Assembly (NCBI GenBank): GCA_009746045.1
Contig: RPFO01000310.1
Coordinates: 2,332,142-2,396,141 of the forward strand
Reading direction: 5' to 3'
DNA length: 64,000 bases
Source: Mesostigma viride
Lineage: Eukaryota > Streptophyta > Mesostigmatophyceae > Mesostigmatales > Mesostigmataceae
The notes below the pieces were generated by a model. The model ran no database searches. It was not told the origin of the DNA and saw only the letters and a program-made list of their open reading frames with translations. Every line of letters starts with the position of its first letter. Positions within the stretch are counted from its first letter, which is position 1. A program made the translations under genes and the position numbers. This document shows, in pieces, positions 1 through 10,500 of this stretch.

Positions 1-90
1 ACTCTAATTAGTTGATTGATTTAACTTTAAAGATTAATAGTGAACTGAAAATGATCCATGGTGCATCTTGAGTTTGATGACAACGGCCTC

Positions 91-375
91 CATGCACGTG
101 TGCACCCTGCATTTTATCACAATGCCTTGCATGCATGCACGTGTGCACCCTGCATTTTATCACAATGCCTTGCATGCATGCACGTGTGCACCCTGCATTT
201 TATCACAATGCCTTGCATGCATGCACGTGTGCACCCTGCATTTTAACACAATGCCTTGCATGCATGCACGTGTGCACCCTGCATTTTAACACAATGCCTT
301 GCATGCATGCACGTGTGCACCCTGCATTTTAACACAATGCCTTGCATGCATGCACGCGTGCACCCTGCATTTTAT
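91..375. repeat. 43-bp minisatellite, about 7 copies
   Basis: A 43-bp unit built around CACGTGTGCACCCTGCATTTT and ending in the palindromic GCATGCATGCACG is repeated head to tail about seven times. The copies differ only at a few bases (TATC or TAAC; CACGTG or CACGCG in the last copy). Short reading frames across it are repeat translations and not genes. The same family recurs in opposite orientation at 910-1280. Confidence 0.95.
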
Positions 376-382
376 CATCACT

Positions 383-620
383 ATGTTTAGCAACAAGGCT
401 AGTTAGTTTGGCTCCCACAAACTGAACCATGTGGCACTAGGTGTCCACATGTTTTGCCCACAAGGCTAATTAGTTTGGCTCCCACAAACTGAACCATGTT
501 GCACTAGGTGTCCACATGTTTAGCAACAAGGCTAATTAGTTTGGCTCCCACAAACTGAACCATGTGGCACTAGGTGTCCACATGTTTAGCAACAAGGCTA
601 ATTAGTTTGGCTTCCAAAGT
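383..620. repeat. Direct repeat of about 65 bp, 3-4 copies
   Basis: A unit starting near GTTTAGCAACAAGGCTAATT and continuing through a segment ending GTGTCCACATG occurs between three and four times. The first copy boundary is altered (GTTTTGCCCA). The interval 620-910 has no recognisable gene. Confidence 0.9.
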
Positions 621-909
621 CAGGCATGACCATGTTGATGAACTTGCACATGTCCAGATAATAAATTACATGCATCATCCCTGAACATTGCATACACGAT
701 GGCAGCAGGCCTTCTTGTTGTGTATAGGGGTCAACGGTTCCCCTATGGGTACCCACGTGACGCATTCTAATACATGCCGAATATTAACTCATTGATTGTT
801 AACCAGCTGGCCAGGACAAACAACAATGAAGGCTGGCTGCCCATGCATAGCAAACTTGGCACCCCAACTTCAACTGCAGTTGGAAAATGCAGTACACACG
901 CCGTCTTAG

Positions 910-1280
910 ATGTTCTATGCAGGGTGGCATACCTGCATGCAAGGCATTGTGATCAAATGCAGGTGGCACACGTGCGTGCAAGGCATGGTGATAAAATGCA
1001 GGTGGCATAGGTGCATGCAAGGCATTGTGATGGAACTCAAGGTGCACACGTGCATGCAAGGCATTGTGATCAAATGCAGGGTGCACACTTGCATGCATGC
1101 AAGGCATTGTGATCAAATGCAGGTGGCACAGGTGCATGCAAGGCATTGGGATGGAACTCAAGGTGCACACGTGCATGCAAGGCATTGTGATCAAATGCAG
1201 GGTGCACGCGTGCATGCATGCAAGGCATTGTGATCAAATGCAGGTGGCACACGTGCATGCAAGGCATTGTGATCAAACTC
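910..1280. repeat. Inverted copy of the 43-bp minisatellite family
   Basis: Units of about 37-45 bp carrying GCATGCAAGGCATTGTGATC and AAATGCAGGTGGCACACG are the reverse complement of the 91-375 family (GATCACAATGCCTTGCATGC). About nine copies are present, more diverged than in the left array. The array stops directly beside the transposase coding end at 1291. Confidence 0.9.
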
Positions 1281-1290
1281 ACATAATAAT

Positions 1291-2444
1291 TTACAAGTCC
1301 AAGCCCTCGTCTTGCCACTTATCCCAAACGTGGGTCTTGATAACATCTCTAATCTCATCATGACGCTCATCCGGCGCCACAGCCGCAGCATTGGACTGTT
1401 CCTCGGTGTGCCAGAAATCGCAGTAGTCGCCCTTCTCATACGCCCAGAATACATTGTGCAATGTGAAGCACGTCATGATCACATCTATCAAGTCCTTGAG
1501 CCGGTCCACGTAAATGCGGCCCGCGCTCAAAATCTTAAAGCGTGCTTCGTCACATCGAACCCCCGCTCCACGCACATTCGAAACCCCAAGTGCCTCTTGT
1601 TGAAGGCCCGCTTCTCCCCGGGCAGCACGTCGTCGGCTCCTGGGTAAGGCAGAATCAGCGATGGCAAGCGGGGGTATGCTGCATCGCCGAAAACCAAGGA
1701 GGGCACCTCCACCCCCAAGATGGTTGTTGTGGACTCTTCGGGTGCCGGCCGCTTGCCAGCCTGCATCTTCTTGCCCACCTTGCTGCCGTGAAACGCGATG
1801 ATGTCGTGGCAGGACCCCGGTTGTCCGACTTTCACGGAGAGCCACAGCAGCCCGTGGGTAATCACCCCCTGCACGACGATGCTCTTATTACCCCAACGAT
1901 CCTTGAAGTTGAGGATTCCGTTGTCGTGGCGAAAATTCTCATGCTTAAACCCCCGCAAGACCACATTTCCGTGGGTGGCGTCTATGGCAGCCACTACCTG
2001 AGGCATCTTCTTCTCCGCCTCGTGAGCGTTCATCATTTTGCGCAGGGTCGGTCCATGAGGCAGGCAGATCACACATGGACCAAGCTTCTTGTAAATGTGA
2101 TGACCAAATAATCTCATGTCGCAAGAAAGGGTAGAGATACCCATTCCTAGCCTGCTAGATGCCACTGATAGCGTACACCCCTCTGTCACAACAAGCATGC
2201 AGGCCATCACACGTCCGTCGACTGGGATCGTTTCCCTGCACCGACTTGCCCCGCGCTCGAGCGTAGACCCAACGACACCGACTATGTAATACAAACTGGC
2301 CATTGTGCAGTGAAAGATGGTCCGAAACTGAGAGTCGATCATGGTACCGCCCAGCTTGGCCTCTTGGTAAAAAAGCCTGCCAGCCCCTCTCTCGTGAGCC
2401 CACAGGCTGAAAGTCCGCCGAATTTCGCCGGAGCGTCCAAACAA
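1291..2444 (-). pseudogene. PIF/Harbinger-type DDE transposase, frameshifted
   Basis: The minus strand encodes a DDE superfamily endonuclease of the PIF/Harbinger (DDE_Tnp_4) type, the enzyme that cuts and joins these DNA transposons. Visible landmarks, in order, are a helix-turn-helix-like segment (VASSRLGMGISTLS), the first catalytic Asp in VVAAIDATHGNV, the second Asp in VFGDAAYP, and the catalytic Glu in CVERGF. The main frame stops at 1527 just after VTKHALRF. The homologous C-terminal block, starting RFKILSAGRIYVDRL and running through CFTLHNVFW to 1291, lies in the next frame, so a one-base shift near 1530-1545 breaks the gene or is a sequence error. The 2444 boundary is only the edge of the open frame; a true start is not evident. 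The family call rests on motif order. Confidence 0.8.
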
Positions 2445-2477
2445 TTCGACCGAAAAAACCCCGAGGGTGAAAACCTG

Positions 2478-2931
2478 TTACATTAGTTGCCGAGGCCGAT
2501 GCCGAGGCTGCCGAGGCTGGGGCCGTTGCCGAGGCTGGGGCCGTCGCAGCGGGCGGAGGTGCGGCTGTAGTAGTCGGCTCGGGTGCCGTCGGAGACGAAG
2601 CCTTGGAATTCTTGGCCGGCTTTGCGCGGGATGCTGACGCACCGGCGCCGGGGGTTTTCGCCTTGCGCCCCCTCTTGTTGGGCAGATTCTTGTACAGATC
2701 CACAAAGTCCTTTGGGGCAATCGTGCCCTTCAGTGCTTCCGCCTCGAGCTCTTCGCGATTCCAGAACGTTGTCGTAACGCCCGTCAGCGAATGCATGTAC
2801 ACGACGCCCCCGCCGGCTGATGCGAGGCCAGCTGCGATCCCCGCAGCGGGCGGGAAGGGGCCTGCCGGAATGCGTGGCGGGGCACTATTAGTCGGCGGGT
2901 CATCATAGTTGCGGGTCGGTGCATCCGCCAT
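2478..2931 (-). CDS. Putative N-terminal exon or second ORF of the Harbinger element
   Basis: An ATG at 2931 opens a frame beginning MADAPTRNYDDPP, with proline/alanine-rich stretches, a short KRGRKAK basic patch that could serve as a nuclear signal, and a long Ala-Pro-Ser tail. It sits just upstream, in the transcriptional sense, of the transposase frame and on the same strand. It could be the transposase N-terminus joined through a short intron (a GT lies near 2476 and an AG near 2404), but the reading phase does not fit cleanly. It could also be the separate DNA-binding ORF that Harbinger elements often carry, although I do not see a clear Myb/SANT motif. Low-complexity composition limits certainty. 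Confidence 0.4.
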
Positions 2932-3118
2932 GATGTAGTCGTAGAGATCGAAGGCCGGTTTTGGCTCAGGCCAACGAGGCACACCTCGGTCCCAGTGGTT
3001 GACAGTGTAAAGGGTGTGAGGACGGCCGTGAGCAAACGACTTGCAGGTTCTTGTCGTTTGAAGGCAAGCGATGTGCATGCGCGTTATGGCGGCATGGCGA
3101 TGACCACGACCTTGTCAA

Positions 3119-3412
3119 TGTGTTTTTTCAAATTCGGGCGGGCCCCAATTGTGGCGCGGCGCCACCCCGGCCACAATTGGGGTTAGATTTCAGTGGTATT
3201 GGGTGGTAGACCCTTTTGGGGGTCTACCACCCCATACCACTGAATTCCACCGGATTTGGCTGAATTCATTGGTATTATGGTGGATCAACGGAAATGAGCC
3301 GTTTTTCCGTTTCGGACCGGAAAAACCCAGTGTGAAAAAGTTTCGTCGAATTTGTCTTGGCCAAAACGGAAATTCGACCGAAAAACCCCCGAGTGTGAAA
3401 ACCCTGTAAAAG
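3119..3412. mobile_element. Foldback MITE-like element with nested perfect palindromes
   Basis: Two hairpins lie back to back. CCCCAATTGTGG (3143-3154) pairs with CCACAATTGGGG (3171-3182). A 23-bp arm at 3191-3213 pairs almost perfectly with 3219-3241 across a TTTTG loop. The outer ends, TTTTTTCAAATTCGGGCGGG and the reverse complement of the 3385-3412 end, are loosely inverted. A sequence like the right end (CGACCGAAAAA-CCCCGAG-GTGAAAAC) also occurs at 2445-2475 in the same orientation, so this is a repeated family. No transposase is encoded. The boundaries are approximate. Confidence 0.55.
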
Positions 3413-3429
3413 ATGTGTAACATTGGCAG

Positions 3430-4560
3430 AAGGAATTGAGTTGAAATCTGCAAGGGCTTTGATTTTGAATGGAACATCATTGCTGCTACTTTTCACGATG
3501 TGACGCACTGCTTGGCTGTGCGCTCGAAGACATACGGCATACCTCTCAAATCACTGGACAAAGTCGATTGAGTACAAATGCCTGCCACGGAGGTTGTACC
3601 TACACCCTCAGGTTTTCGCAACTTTGTCCGGGAGTACTGTCAGCCTACGCGATGGCTTTCTCTAGTGCCACCCTGAATCGAACTATCTCGGATAGTTGGA
3701 CCGTTTTCACTTCTTTCACCCACCTATCGGGCTCTTTTGGTTTATCCTTCATTTCCGGCGACTGCTTCGCCCTGTTTTTGTTCACAACGGTCCACCTGCC
3801 CGCCTGGCTTTCCTCCAGCTGGTCTTCATTCATTTCCGTCCTCAAATTACTTGAGTATCTTATGTCGCTACTTTACTCGGATCTGTATGCCTGGCTTTAT
3901 GGCGGATCCTTTGGATTTTCCGAAGTTATTTTGGGCATTTTCTTGGCGGCATAAGGTAGCCTCGGCATCTTGGAAGTCGTCTCCTTTGCATGCGGAAGTT
4001 TCTTTTGCAATCTTGGCTATGGCTGGAGTTTCGGCCTAAACGAACGCAAAGTAATACACATACACCCAAAATGGCTGTTTGAGACAGCGCAACATCTGTG
4101 AATGGGCATCGGAGTCATCTGGTGAGATCCGCGGTGTCTCGGGCGGCTTGGGCGGCCGCTTTGGCGGTTGCTGATTTTTCGTGCCGCGCAGCGTGGTTCG
4201 TCCAGTGACATGGCCATTTTCGCATGAAAGGACAGTTCTGAAACCTATGCATTTAGGTCTCGAATTTCCCCGCACAACCCGACCTTTCCCCTTGCACTAG
4301 TAACAGCCCTCACACCTAGCAACGTGGCCATGGTAAGATTCCTGCACATAGCTATTGGCGTGCTTACATAAGTATCACTATGCTATACCGTATAAACATT
4401 TCACACAGCAAGCGTCCATTTTTGACAAGCTCATTTCTTGGTGTGAATTGCTGCCTTGTAGCCAGCTGGGTCCTATACCCTGGCTTGTCACATGCAGCCC
4501 ATTCGCTCAACTCTCCCGAGGGCGCCTATGGTATCTCCATGCCTTTGGCATCATGACTGT
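3430..4560. other. No recognisable gene; open frames of uncertain status
   Basis: The longest open frames are 161 codons on the plus strand (3469-3954) and about 67 charged residues on the minus strand (3645-3845, rich in Lys and Glu). The minus-strand peptide has a more protein-like composition, but it is bounded by stops and I recognise no domain. This stretch probably lies in an intron of, or upstream of, the SHPRH-like gene that follows. Confidence 0.4.
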
Positions 4561-4576
4561 GAACCACCACTCACAG

Positions 4577-7500
4577 ATCGCAGAGTGCTCGTCGCGGCTC
4601 AAGAAAATGGGTGCCGGCTGGTTCACGCACGTGCTGGCAGAGGTGCTGGCGCGCAGACCTGACGGCGGTGCTGATGTCATCGAGCGCCTGCGCCAGCACA
4701 TTGACTACGCGGAGACTGAGGGGTTAGGGACGCACTTTCGCAATGCGACATCCATCACTCGGCGGTGGGTGGCGATAGCAGAGGTCCAGTGATCTAAATT
4801 GGGCCGGCAGGCAATATGGGTGTCTGATGGGATGTCCATCATCAGGCAGTGGCTGTAATCATTGGCGGTGGGTATAGTCATCGGTGTTGTTATTAGGAGA
4901 GGCAGTGCTCGCCATGGTGGCATTGCAGAGGTGTTCTTAGAAGGGCGAGCTGTGGGTGCTGGTCACGGGGTCATGGTACTACGGCAGGCGGTGAGTGGCG
5001 ATTGCAGCCCGCGATGGATCCTTCATTCGGTCGGCTTGCAGTATTGGTATCCGAAACGACACGCTTCACCAAATGGTGGCGGATGATAGCAGGGAGCGTA
5101 CCGTAAGAGCTGGTTTAATGAGTAACTTGCGAGATGCGTAGAAATCCTAGCAGAGCCGGCGGTGCCTCTCATGAGCTTGGTGATTTGTGGTTTGTGGGGA
5201 GAAACTGGTTGGCTCGGTGGGTCGTGGGGAAACGGCCCCATACCCCCCCCCCCCCCCCATTCTATCTTTGAAGGTTAACTCAGGCTTTACTCAGATTTTC
5301 TGCCACGAGGGGCCTCACCTTACGGTGCGATCGAACGATGCCGTGCTTCCCGTTTCCCCTAGCCCCTAACTGCTTCTCAAACCTCCGTTTCCACTTTACG
5401 CGACACAAGGGGCCTTGCCTTCCAACGTAGCCCCCATATGTATTGCTTCCCCCTGGCCCCACTCCCCCCTCGCTTCCCATGACTAAGGTTCCGTGGCGCA
5501 TGATGCCTTCCCTTTCATTGCCATCCCACCACTTCTCACTTCCTCCATCCCCCCCCTCCCTTCCCCCCTTGCTTCCTATAACGCAGGTTTGGTGATGCCT
5601 GGTGCCTCGCATTTCTCAATGACATCCCCCAGCACTTCTCATTTCTTCCATTCCCCCATACCAACTCGCTTTCTCCCCAATCCTTTACCTCAGGTTCCGT
5701 GATGCGCGAGGCCTCGCCTTCCTTCTGGCCGAGGAGGTGGAGGCAGCGTGGACCGCCCGCGAGGCGCTGCTATCGAGCCTGTGGAGTAAGACAAAGGAGG
5801 GCGAGGACCCGAGCCCCCTCGAGGTGGAGCTGGCGGGCAACTGCCGCGCGTGCCGGTGGGGGCCCGAGACGGCGCCCGTGTGCAGCCACTGCGAGATGGA
5901 CCAGCAGTTCCAGGTACAGATCTCCTGCCCTTGTCCTGTGATGAAGTTAACTTCAATAGGACTGATAGGGACAACTTTTTGAGGCTGTGTATGTGTGCGT
6001 GTGTTTGTGCAGAACTGTGAGATGGACCTGCAGTTCCAGAAACTATTTACCTGCTCTTGCTTGGTGGTGAAGTCAACTTTGCTGTAGGAGTGCTGTGGAT
6101 GATGTTTGACGTGCTAGGCATTGCGACGTGGACCAGCCATTTCATATACTAGTAAAACAGTTCGCTCTGTGGTGACATTGTATAGGAAGCTCTTAATTAT
6201 GGGAACGACTTCCCAGGCTACAGGGACCGACTTCCCAGGTCCAATAGGGAGCTATGGGATCTCGTTTCTGAAGATGTAAGGGGGGGCGCGTCCCGCGTGA
6301 GATGGACCAGCAGGCGCAGGTGCGGCACTGATAATCTTGTTTTCTGGTAGAGATGGATAGTCCCATGAGTTAGTCTGATTTGTTTTTTATTAGGCGTGGG
6401 GCGCACAGCCAGCGTGACATGGACCAGTAGTTTCAGGTACCAGTTGGCTTTGCTGCAACCACTAACCTTTTTTCCATGGCATGATTTTTCATCCTTAGCC
6501 ACCCCCTTTCTACACACCTCCCCGTTACCCCCCACGCCCTTGCTCTTCTCCACCTCCCCGCACCCACCCCCTGTCCACATGTTGCCTGCCGCTCACGCTC
6601 CTCCTACCCACCCTATCATGCCTCCCTCACCTCACGCACACACGTTCCTGCCTCCCTCACATCACGGATAGATATGATAGGCATCCACATCTACGCCATA
6701 ATAGAACACATCCGACAACATTCCTTGTATGACTATTTTCCTCTTTTCCCACCCCTGTACATGTTTCTTTCCCTCTGTGCCTTTTGGTTTACCTCCTCTT
6801 TTGTCTATCCTCCTTTCTCTTACTCGGTTAGTCTTGTTTAATTATTCCACTGGTAGTATTATTTTCTTTATTGTCTTACTTTGTTTTCTTATTCGTCCTT
6901 CCTCATCAACTCAATCATTCCCACAAACCATGCCTGGCCTCCCTCATGCACCCCAATCCTCACAAAAATATCCGTCGAACCGCCTGACATGCACGCCCTG
7001 GCCCAGTCCCTGGAGAACCGGCTCTTCTCCGTACGCTCCCAAGCAGCCGTTGGCGGCGCTGCGGTGACGGCCGACGAGGCCGCCCAGGCACAGCTGCGCA
7101 GCCGGCTCGAGCGGGGGCCAGGCGACCCCACCCGGCCCGGGAGCGGCCGACCCGGGAGCAGCACCGGGAGGGGCCAGGGGGGGGGCCTTGGGGGCGGGGC
7201 GACCTGGGACCCTGTGCTGCGGCGGGGTGGGCGGAGGGGCCTCGCAAATGGGGCGGGCACGTGGACAGGGGAGGAGGCAGAGGAGGGAGGGGAAGGGGGC
7301 GCAGCGGTGGGGGACACTGGGGGTGGTTTTATCGGCAGCTCTCGAGCCACGACAAGAAATGCCACGGGCACAGGCGTGGTGAATCGCGCAGTGACCACGT
7401 GGGCACCGTCTGAGTGCGAGGTGGCGCTGCGGTTTCTCCAGAGGGATTTGGCGCGGTGGCGGGCGACGTGGGAGAAGGAGCAGCAGGAGGGGGAGGGGGG

Positions 7501-10500
7501 GGAGGGGGGCGGGAGGGAGAGGGGTGTGTGGCCCCTGGCGGGCGCGTTGGAAGCTGCAAAGGCGCATGTGGCGATGCTGGAGGTAAGTAAAGATTGTGTA
7601 ATTGACTTTTAAATTTTGACTAGTAAAACTTTTTTACAGCACATTTGTGATACGAAAATACTACTGTCATACAAGGAGGTATTTTTTTTGTAATTGATTG
7701 ATTTGGAAGAAAACCGTGATGGAGGACTGATTTGGAAGAACACCATGATGGATAACTACCGGTGGCGCTGTGAGTCTATGACACAGTCGCGGCAGCTTTT
7801 ACCTCATTTGCCCCTACGTCTAATTGCTTTGCCAGTTTAGGATGGTATAAGCATGCTGTACGCGCGGACATAGCAGGCACAGGAGTTATGCCCCCGAGCT
7901 GACGACGCCTTACTGAGAGTAGGCATGTCAACAAAGTGACGCGGCTGCAAGAGGACGCCTCCCCTCCCCTCCACCGCCCTTAGGACTGCGCTAGCTCCAC
8001 AACCGGAGTACGGATGAGGGCCTTAAAGTTAAGGCCGGTAAGTATATGGTAAGTCGCCTACGGAAGGGCTGTATGCCACAAAATTATTCTGGCACCAATA
8101 CACCCATTCCGCCCTTTCTTATATGACACCGCCGGTACCACTTAACCACTAATTAGTTGCCGCACACCTAACATTAGATAGGCACCACCGGCCCTAGCTC
8201 CTATTCCCAATTCCCATTCCGTCATTTTTACTAGGTCGTTTTTCAGGTCGGAGGGTAAAATACCCACGTTAGATAGGAAACTATCTAGCCGGCTGGCTGC
8301 CCTTCCCCTTGAGCCCCTTTGTCGTTCAAATATAATACGAGCATAAGCTCACCAAGTGCTCGTGGCACTTTGGTTGCGTGTTAACGTGCATCATTGCTCA
8401 TTTTGCACTTCATTGACATTAGGATTTTGTATTAAAATATCATTGTTTTCCTTGGCGGTGCTTAGGACACGCTGGTGGCTTGTTAGCCACCCATGCTGAT
8501 GTCGCAGGCTCGCTTCGCTGTCGTGATATGTCTCTTAACCAAAGAGGACTGATACGACACTCCTATGGTGATGTTGGTCTGCATGGGCATCCATGCAGGG
8601 CATGCTCACGTACACCGCAGTCCTCTGGCAATAAACATCTACAGTAAAATTTCTGTAGTCGTCTAACAATGAACATGTATAGTTTACTTTCTATAGTTTT
8701 CTAACCATGAATAACTCTAACCATGAGTGATATCTTTAATTATAATAATGTACCAATGTAGCCGTGAGGGTGGCCTGCCCTCTGCTGTGTGCCATGGTAG
8801 CCCGGCGTCTTGCACCCAGTGGCATGCACCAACCAGGACAGAGCACACGGATGAACACCTGCAGACTCTCCCGATGAAACTTAGAGAAGTAGGAAGCCAT
8901 GCCTGGTCTCGGATGTGCCCACGTGCACCCGCCACGCCCAGGGCATGTGCACGGACGTTTGAAGTTTTACGAAAATAACTGCACACTTTCAGTTCAAGAA
9001 AATAAAGAATATAAATCAATGAACATATCAAGCGTTGTCTTGTGTAGGATCCCCTCACATGCACCTCTGATCTCTCACCTGCACTGGCTCCACCAGGGCA
9101 TGCGCAGGGAGTTTGTCAAGGCGCGGCTGTTTGCCAGCGCGCAGCGCCACCTGCTGTACGCGCTCGATGAGCTGGCGATGGCCACCATGCGCATCCGGTT
9201 GCGGCTGCCGGGCGAGGAGGTGGGTGGAGGCATGGGCACAGCCAATCTATTTTTCTTCACCAACCTGACATGTGTTGCCTCGCTCCCAACTGCCATGTCA
9301 TATGGCTCTTGCTGCCAAGAAGGGAAGCTAGTGGCGCCACTTGGCATTGATTGTTCGTGTCCCAGCAGCATGCACCATCTCTGCGGCAGCCTCTGTGGCT
9401 TTCAAGGAGGAGGTCGAACGATGATTTGGGGCAAGGAATGAAGGAACTGCCTTGCGCATTTTCGTGCCATTCTCCCAAAGCCGTGATGGGCTTAGAAGGC
9501 GCCTCTAAAGCCTCCCCACAACCACTTCATCATGAAAATCGTCGATAGAGTCTGCTCCCAAAGGCGCCGTGAGGTGGCGAGGGAGGACAAAAGCCAGGTC
9601 GTGGGTGTTATGGCTGGAGAAGGGAAGAAGGTTGTTCACACCAGCATCCTAACGGGACAAAGTTCATTTTGGTGTAAAACAGCATGGTTGGCTGTTTATA
9701 ATAGTGAGCTTTCTCTTCGTGATTTGTGTGGCATTCGTGAGCTCACAGGTAAAGACTACTGCATTAACCCTGCTTTTGCCTGGGAGAAGCTGTGGGGGGG
9801 GGAGTGTGTGGTGGATTCATGGCATGGCATGGCATGGCATGGCATGGCATGGCATGGCATGGCATGGCATGGCATGGCATGGCATGGCACGGCATGGCAT
9901 GGCATGGCATGGCATGGCATGGCATGGCATGGCATGGCATGGCATGGCATGGCATGGCATGGCATGGCATGGCATGGCATGGCATGGCATGGCATGGCAT
10001 GGCATGGCATGGCATGGCATGGCATGGCATGGCATGGCATGGCGCGGCATGGCGCGGCGCGGCGCGGCGCGGCGCGGCGCGGCGTGGCGTGGCGTGGCGT
10101 GGCGTGGCGTGGCGTGGCGTGGCGTGGCGTGGCGTGGCGTGGCGTGGCGTGGCGTGGCGTGGCGTGGCGTGGCGTGGCGTGGCGTGGCGTGGCGTGGCGT
10201 GGCGTGGCGTGGCCTGGCGTGGCGTGGCCTGGCCTGGCGTGGCCTGGCGTGGCGTGGCGTGGCGTGGCGTGGCTGCAAAGCTTGTCCCTGGGCTGGTCCC
10301 AGAGCATAGATGACTGGAACCTTTTGGGTTTTCTCTGCAATTTTGGTCTCTGCGACCCTTGGGGCTGTTGAGTGTTTCAACTTCTGTACTGGCAACACTT
10401 GTTTTCCTGACAAGTGTGAATCTGCCTTCTGTTCCTGCGAGTGCACGAGCCTACAATCACTTTGACTTTCACAATCCCGATGTGGGCGACTTGTCGTGTT

